Shown piece after piece: positions 50,340 through 57,445 of a stretch of DNA of 64,000 bases. How positions within the stretch are numbered: the first letter of the stretch is position 1; each line of letters starts with the position of its first letter. The notes beneath the pieces are model-generated. The model searched no databases, was not told where the DNA came from, and was given only the letters and a program-made list of their open reading frames with translations. The position numbers and the translations under genes are program-made. Source of the stretch: Brevundimonas sp. UBA4553 (GTDB lineage Bacteria > Pseudomonadota > Alphaproteobacteria > Caulobacterales > Caulobacteraceae). The DNA is taken from contig NZ_DGLD01000001.1 in NCBI RefSeq assembly GCF_002387245.1, positions 212,874-276,873 of the forward strand. The letters are read 5' to 3'.

Positions 50340-50366
50340 GGTAGGCGCGCGTTTTCAGATCGCAAG
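50340..50366 (-). promoter_or_regulatory. Candidate heat-shock promoter of the Hsp20 gene
   Basis: On the minus strand CTTGCGA (50360-50366), 12 bp, CGCCTACC (50340-50347). It resembles a sigma-32 promoter with a slightly short spacer and imperfect -10. It would give a leader of about 130 bases ending in the ROSE-like hairpin. The rest of 50230-50501 shows no gene. Confidence 0.3.
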
Positions 50367-50501
50367 AGGCGGCGGGCGGCCCGCGAAAAGCGGCCGCCAG
50401 GGGCGCGCGAAATCGTCGCTTGGGCCAATCCGCGCCTTGCCGCAGCCGCGAAGCGCCGTAAGGGTTACAGATTGTTTCTTTCAGGACCGACCGGAGCCCC
50501 C

Positions 50502-51305
50502 ATGCGACCCCTCGTCCTCGCCGCCCTTCTGGCGTCCGCCCTCGCCGCCCCCGCCTTCGCCCAGACTTCTGCGCCGCCGGCGTCGCCGCCCCTGCCGCAT
50601 CGTCAGGGCCTGTCGATGGAGATGCCCCAGGTTCAGGAAGACGCCGCGCTGCAGGCCGCCATCGCTTCGACCACCCGGCCAGAGGCTGACCGCGCCCGCG
50701 ACAGCCAGCGCCATCCGTTCGAGACCCTGACCTTCTGGGGGCTGCAGCCCGGCCTGACGGTGGTCGAGATCGAGCCCGGCCGCGCCGGCTGGTGGCGCAA
50801 CATCCTGGAGCCCTATGCGGCGGCGACGGGCGGGCGTTACGTCGCCGTCAGCAAGCCCACGGAAGGCATGGGCGTCGAGGACGGGACCGCTGACATGGTG
50901 GTCGTGGCGCGGGCCTTCCACAACTGGTCGCGCGATGGTCGCGCCGATCCCTATCTGGCCGCCTTCTTCAAGGCCTTGAAGCCGGGCGGCGTCCTGGCGG
51001 TCGAGCAGCACCGCAGCGTCGAGGGCCTGAACGTGACCGAGGTCGCCCCCACCGGCTATGTGCCCGAAAGCTATGTCATTCACGCCGCCCGCCGCGCCGG
51101 ATTCGAGCTGGAGGCGCGTAGCGAGCTGAACGCCAACGCCAAGGACGACCGCGACCATCCGTTTGGGGTCTGGACCCTGGCGCCGGTGCGCACGTCCGAA
51201 CGCGCGGGCCGCACCCTGACCGCCGAGGAGCGCGCCGCCTTCGACGCCATCGGCGAGAGCGACCGCATGACCCTGCGCTTCCGCAAGCCCGAGACCGCGA
51301 ACTGA
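50502..51305 (+). CDS. Exported methyltransferase-fold protein (COG4798-like), first of a pair
   Basis: A 267-residue protein with a signal peptide (MRPLVLAALLASALAAPAFA, about 1-20) followed by a class I methyltransferase-like fold. Motif I is altered (GLTVVEIEPGRAGWWRNIL); FFKALKPGGVLAVEQHR is the motif-IV-like region, and HPFGVWTLAPV and the C-terminal FDAIGESDRMTLRFRKPE are shared with the next gene. It is similar to the uncharacterised COG4798 group. An exported SAM-dependent enzyme would be unusual. GGAG ribosome-binding site for the chosen start. Confidence 0.8.
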   Translation: MRPLVLAALLASALAAPAFAQTSAPPASPPLPHRQGLSMEMPQVQEDAALQAAIASTTRPEADRARDSQRHPFETLTFWGLQPGLTVVEIEPGRAGWWRNILEPYAAATGGRYVAVSKPTEGMGVEDGTADMVVVARAFHNWSRDGRADPYLAAFFKALKPGGVLAVEQHRSVEGLNVTEVAPTGYVPESYVIHAARRAGFELEARSELNANAKDDRDHPFGVWTLAPVRTSERAGRTLTAEERAAFDAIGESDRMTLRFRKPETAN

Positions 51306-51383
51306 TGCGGTTTGCGGTTTTGACGCTGGCGGAGAAGCGGCCTAAGCCCGAGATCATGATGATCCTGATCCAGGGAGGCGCGC

Positions 51384-52286
51384 ATGTCTGAGCGATCGAC
51401 GCGACGCGCGGTTCTGGCGGGGGCCTGCATGGCCGCCTTCGCCGGCCTGGCCGCCTGCGGCAAGAAGGAAGAGAAGGCGGCGACGCCGGAAGCCCCCGCC
51501 GTCCCGGCCGGCCCGCCGGAAGGCTCGCTGGAATGGGCGGTCGCCGGCGCCTGGCGTTCAGCCCCGGACAAGGCGCGCGATGTCTGGCGCCACCCTGTCG
51601 AGACGCTGCGCTTCTTCGGCCTGCAGCCCAAGATGACCGTCGTCGACTTCTGGCCCGGCAGCGGCTGGTACGCCGAAATCCTGGCCCCCTACCTGAACAA
51701 GGGCGGCGGCACGCTCTACCTCGCGGGCTTCGCTGAAGGTCCTGCCGCCGACCCGGCGCAACTGGCCATCAACAATGCGCTCAAGGCGCGGTTGGAGGCC
51801 GACAAGAAGCTGTATGGAACGGTCCAGTTCAGCGCCTTCGGCGCGGGCACGGGGCCGGTGGCCCCGGCTGGGACCGCCGACCTGGTCCTGTTCATGCGCT
51901 ACATCCAGTCGTGGATGGCGTCGGGCATCGCCGAGAAGGCCTTCGCCGACGCCTATGCGGCCCTGCGTCCCGGCGGAATTCTGGGGGTCGAGCAGCATCG
52001 GCTTCAGCCTGACGAAGATCAGGACCCGGCGGCCGCCAATGGCTATGTGCAGGAAGCCTTCGTCAAGCAACTGGCCGCCGAGGCCGGTTTCGTCTTCGTC
52101 GAGGCGTCGGAGATCAACGCCAATCCGGCCGACACCAAGGATCACCCGTTCGGGGTCGAAACCCTGGCGCCCCGCCGTCTGACGGCGCCGATGGGCGAAC
52201 CGGCCAATCCCGAGTTCGACCGCACGAAGTATGACGCGATCGGCGAGAGTGATCGCATGACCTTGAAGTTCAGGAAGCCCGAGTGA
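51384..52286 (+). CDS. Lipoprotein methyltransferase-fold protein (COG4798-like), second of a pair
   Basis: A 300-residue paralog of the preceding protein. The signal has a twin-arginine-like start (STRRAVLAGACMAAFAG) and a lipobox ending GLAACG, so it is probably a lipoprotein. The methyltransferase-like core has VVDFWPGSGWYAEILAPYL as motif I, closer to the canonical form than in the first paralog, and AALRPGGILGVEQHRLQ. It ends with the same YDAIGESDRMTLKFRKPE signature. The downstream hydrolase start overlaps its stop (GTGA). Confidence 0.82.
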   Translation: MSERSTRRAVLAGACMAAFAGLAACGKKEEKAATPEAPAVPAGPPEGSLEWAVAGAWRSAPDKARDVWRHPVETLRFFGLQPKMTVVDFWPGSGWYAEILAPYLNKGGGTLYLAGFAEGPAADPAQLAINNALKARLEADKKLYGTVQFSAFGAGTGPVAPAGTADLVLFMRYIQSWMASGIAEKAFADAYAALRPGGILGVEQHRLQPDEDQDPAAANGYVQEAFVKQLAAEAGFVFVEASEINANPADTKDHPFGVETLAPRRLTAPMGEPANPEFDRTKYDAIGESDRMTLKFRKPE

Positions 52287-53308
52287 ACCGCGCCACCGCC
52301 TTCGCCGCCCATGCCCCTCTGATGGGCGTGCCCGGCGCCGCCTCCCCCCCTGGCGGAGAGGGCGACTGGTTTCGTGGTGCGGGCGGGCTGCGCCTGCGCG
52401 CCGCGCTTTGGACGCCCTCGGCGATGCAGGCGAAAACGCCGCGCGGCACGGTGGTCCTGAGCCCCGGCCGCACCGAGCCGATCGAGAAATATTTCGAGGT
52501 CATCGGCAACTTCCTGGCGCGCGGCTTCTGCGTCCTGGCCCACGACTGGCGTGGCCAAGGGCTGTCGGCGCGCCTCCTGCCCGATCGGTTGCGCGGCCAC
52601 GCCCGCGCGGTCGAGGAGTTTCTGGACGACTACGCCCGCCTGCTGGACGCCTACGAGGCCAAGGCGCCCAAGCCCTGGATCATGGTCGGCCACTCCATGG
52701 GCGGGGCGCTGAACCTGCTGTCGCTGGAGGCGGGCGAGAGCCGTTTCGCCGGGGCGGTCCTGTCCAGCCCCATGCTGCGCATCAAGACCGGCAAGCGCTC
52801 GATGTGGTCGGTCAAGCTGGCGGTGCGGTGGAACCTGCGCCACGGCAAGGCGGGCGACTATGTGCTGGATAATCCGGACGATCCGTTCGACCACACCTTC
52901 GAGAAGGATGGCCTGACGTCGGATCAGGACCGCTACGACCTGTGGCGTCAGCAGCTCTACGCCTGCCCGCACCTGGCCATCGGCGGCCCGACCTGGGGCT
53001 GGCTGGCCTTCGCCCTGGATGCAGGCGAGCGGGCGTTGAAGCCGCGCGCGCTGAAGTCAGTCAAGATTCCGGTCTGCGTGGTGCAGGCCTCCGACGACGA
53101 CAAGGTCTGGAAACAGACCAACCGCTGGGCGGCGCGCCGTCTGGGACGCGGTCGCTATGTCGAGGTTCCCGGCGCCCTGCATGAGGTGATCATGGAGGCC
53201 GACCCGTTGCGCGGCGTCTTCCTTGACGAGTTCGACGCCCTGGCCGGCTATGTCGCTCCGGCCGAGGGGCAGGCGGCGAGCCCGGCGCCTGCCAGGGGCG
53301 CGGCCTAG
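52283..53308 (+). CDS. Alpha/beta hydrolase, lysophospholipase (PldB)-like
   Basis: A 341-residue protein with the nucleophile elbow GHSMGGALNLL, an Asp in VVQASDDDKVW and a His in PGALHEVIMEADP. This matches the lysophospholipase L2-like (PldB) family, but the natural ester is unknown. GTG start, overlapping the stop of the lipoprotein gene, so translation is coupled. No signal peptide is visible, unlike the two preceding proteins. The 3' end overlaps hisN by 4 bp. Confidence 0.82.
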   Translation: MNRATAFAAHAPLMGVPGAASPPGGEGDWFRGAGGLRLRAALWTPSAMQAKTPRGTVVLSPGRTEPIEKYFEVIGNFLARGFCVLAHDWRGQGLSARLLPDRLRGHARAVEEFLDDYARLLDAYEAKAPKPWIMVGHSMGGALNLLSLEAGESRFAGAVLSSPMLRIKTGKRSMWSVKLAVRWNLRHGKAGDYVLDNPDDPFDHTFEKDGLTSDQDRYDLWRQQLYACPHLAIGGPTWGWLAFALDAGERALKPRALKSVKIPVCVVQASDDDKVWKQTNRWAARRLGRGRYVEVPGALHEVIMEADPLRGVFLDEFDALAGYVAPAEGQAASPAPARGAA

Positions 53309-54084
53309 ACCGCGTTCAGCACCGCCAGCGCCTGATCGGTCAGGGCGGCGTCGCCCACGGCCAGGATGCGACCGTCGCCGTCGGGCGCCTGGCCGGACCA
53401 GCCGGTGACCTTGCCGCCCGCCGCCTCGATGACGGGTTTGAGCGCAGACCAGTCCCAGATCTTCAGCTCGGTCTCAGCCACCAGGTCGATGCGACCCGCC
53501 GCCACCATGGCGTAGGCGTAGGCGTCGCAACCCAGCCGGGCCAGTCGGGCCGAGGCGCGCAGCCGTGTCCAGGCCTCGCGGTCGGCGCCGACGAAGATGT
53601 CGGGATCGGTGGTGGCGATCAGGGCGTCGGACAGGGCCGGGCAGGCGCGGGTCTGCAGCCGGGTTTCGGTTCCGCCCTTCAGCAGGCGAGCGCCCGACGG
53701 ACCGCCGAGGAAGACCTCTCCCAGATAGGGCTGGCCAATGGCGCCGATGACCGGCGCGCCCTCATGACGCAGGGCGATCAGGGTGGTCCACAGCGGCAGG
53801 CCGGCGATGAAGGCGCGGGTGCCGTCGATGGGGTCCAGGACCCACACGTGATCCGCCTCGGGCCGGTCTTCGCCGTATTCCTCGCCGATGACGCCGTGGT
53901 CAGGATAGCGGGCCGCGATCAGCCGGCGAATGGCGGCTTCGGCGGCGCGATCCGCCTCGGTGACCGGATCGAAGCCGCCCGGGCCCGCCTTGTTCTCCTC
54001 GACGTTGTCGCCACGGAAATAGGGCAGGGCCGTGCGCGCGGCCTCTTGCGACAGTTCGACGGCGAAGGCTTCCAGCTGGGTCAT
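53305..54084 (-). CDS. hisN: Histidinol-phosphatase, inositol-monophosphatase family
   Basis: A 259-residue Mg-dependent phosphatase. Metal-binding motifs are visible: GEEYGEDRPEADHVWVLDP followed by IDGTRAFIAG, and WDWSALKPVIEAAGG near the C-terminus. The family match favours the HisN-type histidinol-phosphatase over inositol monophosphatase, but the two are close. The start MTQLEAFAVELSQ at 54084 fits the family; a GTG 15 bases upstream is also in frame. It lies 45 bp downstream of the XRE regulator gene. Confidence 0.85.
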   Translation of the reverse strand: MTQLEAFAVELSQEAARTALPYFRGDNVEENKAGPGGFDPVTEADRAAEAAIRRLIAARYPDHGVIGEEYGEDRPEADHVWVLDPIDGTRAFIAGLPLWTTLIALRHEGAPVIGAIGQPYLGEVFLGGPSGARLLKGGTETRLQTRACPALSDALIATTDPDIFVGADREAWTRLRASARLARLGCDAYAYAMVAAGRIDLVAETELKIWDWSALKPVIEAAGGKVTGWSGQAPDGDGRILAVGDAALTDQALAVLNAV

Positions 54085-54129
54085 GACGGCGAGATACACC
54101 GCCCGCCGTCATGGCGCGAGGAGGAAGAC

Positions 54130-54432
54130 TCAGGCGGCCTTGCTGCCGGGGTGCAGGTCGGCGCCGCGCGCGGTGAACGGCTCGACGCTGGTCGCGACGG
54201 GGGGGCGCTCGGTCTCGCCGAGGCCGTCGTAGAAGTACCCGATAGGGGTCTCCAGCGCTTCGGCCAGTTCCCACAGACGGGCGGCCGAGATGCGGTTGGC
54301 GCCGCATTCGTATTTCTGGATCTGCTGGAATCGCACGCCCACCTGCACGGCGAGTTGCTGCTGGGTCAGGCCCAGAAGGCGGCGACGGCGGCGCAGGCGA
54401 CGGCCCAGGTGAAGATCGATGTCGGCGGCCAT
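54130..54432 (-). CDS. XRE family helix-turn-helix regulator
   Basis: A 100-residue protein with a Cro/C1-type helix-turn-helix (about 10-65: LLGLTQQQLAVQVGVRFQQI, QKYECGANRISAARLWELAE). Such short XRE proteins are widespread in Caulobacterales; target genes are unknown. The start MAADIDLHLGRRL at 54432 has a strong GAGGGG ribosome-binding site. Upstream in-frame sequence is not homologous. Confidence 0.85.
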   Translation of the reverse strand: MAADIDLHLGRRLRRRRRLLGLTQQQLAVQVGVRFQQIQKYECGANRISAARLWELAEALETPIGYFYDGLGETERPPVATSVEPFTARGADLHPGSKAA

Positions 54433-54614
54433 GACGGCCCCTCCCTCTGACGATTGTGCTGTGCCGGATCGGCACGGCTCAGGCGTCACGTCGCAAGCGT
54501 CGTGCCTGTTTCGCCTGACACGCGAACGGTGAAGCTTGTGAGGCGCGTCGCAACCGGCGGGCGCGCAACGCATTAAGGTCCCGGCATCAAGCCTGACATT
54601 ACGGGAGGCTACGA

Positions 54615-54869
54615 ATGAGTGGGTTTGGATTCATCGCCTGGATCATCATCGGCATCATCGCCGGATGGCTGGCGGAAAAGATCATGAAACGCAGCCACGG
54701 CCTTTTGACCAATCTGGTCGTGGGCGTGATCGGCGCTCTGCTGGGCGGCTTCCTGGCTAATCTGCTGGGCTTCGACGCCGCGGGCAGCTGGATCGTCGGC
54801 ATCATCGTCGCCACGCTCGGCGCGGTCCTGCTGCTGTTCCTGCTGGGCCTGATCAAGAAGCGGGCGTGA
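54615..54869 (+). CDS. GlsB/YeaQ/YmgE family stress-response membrane protein
   Basis: An 84-residue membrane protein with three hydrophobic segments (about 5-22, 33-53 and 58-80), matching the transglycosylase-associated/GlsB-YeaQ-YmgE family (GFIAWIIIGIIAGWLAEKIM). These proteins are often induced by stress; molecular function is unknown. A strong terminator follows. Confidence 0.85.
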   Translation: MSGFGFIAWIIIGIIAGWLAEKIMKRSHGLLTNLVVGVIGALLGGFLANLLGFDAAGSWIVGIIVATLGAVLLLFLLGLIKKRA

Positions 54870-54897
54870 CGGGCGTTTTTTAATACGCAAACAGCAA

Positions 54898-54925
54898 AAG
54901 GGGCGGCCCATGCGGACCGCCCCTT
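54898..54925 (+). terminator. Bidirectional terminator after the GlsB-like gene
   Basis: AAGGGGCGG (54898-54906) pairs with CCGCCCCTT (54917-54925), 10-base loop, then TCTTTCT. The other strand ends in TTTTGC, so it could also serve the convergent exported-protein gene. Confidence 0.75.
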
Positions 54926-54945
54926 CTTTCTACCGGATCACGGGA

Positions 54946-55401
54946 TCAGGTATTGGGTTCGTCAGCCGCCGGCGGCTCGACCGGGTCGGTCGGCGGGGTG
55001 GTGTCGGTGGCGTCGGCCGGCGGTGCAGCGTCAGCCGGGGCGCCGCCGATGGCGGGGGCGGCCTGGAAGTCCGACAGGCTGGCGTTGACGATAATGTCAG
55101 CGCCTTCCGGGCGAATACCGGCCACGGAGACAGCGCGAACCGAGCCGTCAGCGCCGCGAACAGTCAGTTCCTGGCCAGCCGCGCCGTTCTGGGCGCCGAC
55201 CAGCTTGCCGAGTTCCGAACCGTCGGCGCTCTTGACCGTGGCGCCGGGGGTCAGGGTCAGGCTCTGGGGTTGAGCCGGGGCCGCCTCGGCGGGAGCCGGT
55301 TCGGGCGTCTGCGGCGTCGTGGCGTCCTGGGCGAAGGCGGGCGCGGCGATGAGGAAGGCGCCGGCGATGCCGGTCAGCAGGGCGGTCTTGCGGATCATCA
55401 A
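54946..55401 (-). CDS. Hypothetical exported protein with Pro/Ala-rich ends
   Basis: A 151-residue protein. Signal peptide about 1-24 (ALLTGIAGAFLIAAPAFAQ), two Pro/Ala/Glu/Asp-rich low-complexity regions (about 27-45 and 118-151), and a compact middle of about 70 residues (LTLTPGATVKSADGSELGKL, VNASLSDFQ) that resembles the PRC-barrel-like or YgdI-type small folds of other alphaproteobacterial exported proteins. No named family assigned with confidence. GGAGAG ribosome-binding site. Confidence 0.65.
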   Translation of the reverse strand: MMIRKTALLTGIAGAFLIAAPAFAQDATTPQTPEPAPAEAAPAQPQSLTLTPGATVKSADGSELGKLVGAQNGAAGQELTVRGADGSVRAVSVAGIRPEGADIIVNASLSDFQAAPAIGGAPADAAPPADATDTTPPTDPVEPPAADEPNT

Positions 55402-55546
55402 ATCTCTCCGGGTGAGCGAGTCTGGCGCTCGCGAAATAGTGAACTCGCTAGATTTCAGATTGTTTCAGCTGCCTAGAAATGACCTTTTCAGCGCCCCAAA
55501 CGGCCGATTCCTGCTCTATGAGGGGCGGACGATCTCGCGAGGAAGA

Positions 55547-57214
55547 ATGACGACCACGAAACGGCAGGGCGGCCTGGGACGAATCCTCCAGAGACTGGGT
55601 GCTCTGGCCTATGAGTTGACGCCCCAGGTCTTCGCCGTGGCCTCGTTCGGTCTGGGCGCGCTCATGCTGCTGTCGGCGGTGACCCCGGCCTTCAGCGGAC
55701 GCCTGCAGGCGCTGGACCGGATCTCGGCGCCCATCCTGATCGACCTGTCCCACTTTGCGGCGAGCGTGACGGGTTTCCTGTTGCTGCTGGTTTCGGCGGG
55801 CCTGTGGCGACGTCGGCGCGGAGCCTATTACGCGGCCCTGTTCGGGCTGATGCTCGGCGCGATCTTCTCGGTGATGAAGGGGCTGGATTGGGAAGAGGCG
55901 GCGGAGCTGACCCTGGCCGCCGCCCTGCTGCTGCCCTGTCGGGCCGCCTTCAACCGGCGATCGCGACTGGGCGAGCCGCTGCGGCCCGGCTGGCTGCTGA
56001 TGCTGGCTGCGGCGGTGGCGGCCATGCTGTGGCTGGGCTTCTTCGCCTATCGGGACACCGCCTACACCGATGAGCTGTGGTGGACCTTCCTGACCGACAC
56101 CCAGGCGTCCGGCTTCCTGAGGGCGGGGGCGGTGCTGGCGATCCTGACCCTGGCCGTGGCGGTGCGATCCCTGCTGACGGCGCCTGGCGCCCGCAGTCAC
56201 GGACCGGCCAGTGCGGCCGATATCGAGCGCGCCCGCGGCGCGCTGGAGCAGGCCGACACCGCGACGCCCGAGGCGGGGCTGGCCCTGCTGGGCGACAAGG
56301 CCCTGCTGTTCAGTCCATCGGGGCGCAGCTTTATCGCCTATCGCGTCCGGGGGCGACGCTGGATCGCCATGGGCGAGGCGGCGGGCCTGAAGGCCGAGCG
56401 TCTGGAGCTGCTCTGGGCCTTCGCCGAGATGGCGGACAGCTATGGCGGGGCGCCGGTCTTCTATTCGGTCGGCGAGGGCATGCTGGCGGACCTGGCGACC
56501 CTGGGCATGGCCGTGCGCAAGGTGGGCGAGGCGGCGGTGATCGACGCCGAGCACTTTTCGACCGAGGGCAAGGGCAAGCAGAACCTGCGCACCGCCGTGA
56601 ACCGGGCCGAGCGCGAAGGCACGACCTTCGAGGTTCTGGCCCCGGGGGCGGCGCAGCCGCTGGAGGCCGAGCTGCGGGCCGTGTCGGACGCCTGGCTGGA
56701 CCATCATAATGGATCGGAGAAGGCCTTTTCTCTGGGGCGCTTCGACATCGGCTACCTGGATCGCTCGCCGGTGGCCATCGCGCGTCATGACGGACAGATC
56801 GTCGCCTTCGCCAATCTGCTGGTCGGGGCGCGCGGCGAAGAGGCCATGATCGATCTGATGCGTCATGCCCCGGACGCGCCGCACGGGGTGATGGACTATC
56901 TGTTCACCCGCACCGCCCAGTGGGCGAGGACCGAGGGATTCCGGCGGCTCGACCTGGGCATGGCGCCCCTGTCGGGGCTGGAGGATCGGCGTCTGGCGCC
57001 GGTCTTCGCCCGTGTCGGCGCCCTGGTCTTCGAGGAGGGCGGGGCCGTCTACGGCTTCCAGGGACTGCGGGCCTACAAGGGCAAGTTCGGTCCCGTGTGG
57101 CGTCCCAAATTCATCGCCGCCTCGACCACCACGCCCCTGGCCCTGGCCCTGCTTGACGTCGCCCTGCTGACCAGCGGCGGTTGGCTGGGGCTGTTGGGGC
57201 TGAAGAAGAAGTAG
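55547..57214 (+). CDS. MprF-like phosphatidylglycerol lysyltransferase-domain protein
   Basis: A 555-residue protein with about six N-terminal membrane helices (about 28-46, 63-86, 93-110, 118-132, 149-167, 191-210) and a soluble domain (about 225-520) typical of the MprF synthase domain (DUF2156), for example GKGKQNLRTAVNRAEREG, SLGRFDIGYL and DLMRHAPDAPHGVMDYLF. It would add an amino acid from tRNA to phosphatidylglycerol, making the surface less anionic. It lacks the large flippase part of full MprF. The start at 55547 follows AGGAAG closely; the actual start could be a few codons away. Confidence 0.85.
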   Translation: MTTTKRQGGLGRILQRLGALAYELTPQVFAVASFGLGALMLLSAVTPAFSGRLQALDRISAPILIDLSHFAASVTGFLLLLVSAGLWRRRRGAYYAALFGLMLGAIFSVMKGLDWEEAAELTLAAALLLPCRAAFNRRSRLGEPLRPGWLLMLAAAVAAMLWLGFFAYRDTAYTDELWWTFLTDTQASGFLRAGAVLAILTLAVAVRSLLTAPGARSHGPASAADIERARGALEQADTATPEAGLALLGDKALLFSPSGRSFIAYRVRGRRWIAMGEAAGLKAERLELLWAFAEMADSYGGAPVFYSVGEGMLADLATLGMAVRKVGEAAVIDAEHFSTEGKGKQNLRTAVNRAEREGTTFEVLAPGAAQPLEAELRAVSDAWLDHHNGSEKAFSLGRFDIGYLDRSPVAIARHDGQIVAFANLLVGARGEEAMIDLMRHAPDAPHGVMDYLFTRTAQWARTEGFRRLDLGMAPLSGLEDRRLAPVFARVGALVFEEGGAVYGFQGLRAYKGKFGPVWRPKFIAASTTTPLALALLDVALLTSGGWLGLLGLKKK

Positions 57215-57236
57215 AGACCCGAACGCGGCGCTCGTC

Positions 57237-57332
57237 GTCACCCCGGACGACCTGAATAGGTGGATCCGGGACCGCAGGAAGCGCCAGCGTCTCGGGCGCT
57301 TCCGACCTTCCGCTGCGCTGCGGCCGGGATGA
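57237..57332. repeat. Intergenic palindromic repeat element
   Basis: Outer arms GTCACCCCGG (57237-57246) and CCGGGATGAC (57323-57332) are inverted with one mismatch; inside, GGAAGCGCC and GGCGCTTCC form a second stem near 57278-57302. It lies after the MprF-like gene. The design resembles short REP-like palindromes of alphaproteobacterial intergenic regions. The gap 57215-57445 contains this repeat and the typA terminator, no gene. Confidence 0.7.
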
Positions 57333-57394
57333 CCCGATGGAGAGCGGGCCTCATGCAGCACCAAGGGCGGTAGGCCCAGACAGAACGCCCCAAA

Positions 57395-57422
57395 GAAAAA
57401 GGCGACCCTTGCGGGTCGCCTT
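57395..57422 (-). terminator. Terminator of typA
   Basis: AAGGCGACCC (57399-57408) pairs perfectly with GGGTCGCCTT (57413-57422), 4-base loop TTGC, followed on the minus strand by TTTTTC. It begins 24 bp after the typA stop. Confidence 0.9.
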
Positions 57423-57445
57423 CTGCTTTCGGGCCGTCGCCGACC

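Noticed and set aside
55448..57364. A 638-codon minus-strand open frame opposite the MprF-like gene
   Set aside because: Mirror of the real gene and rich in Q, H, R and G; no recognisable domain.
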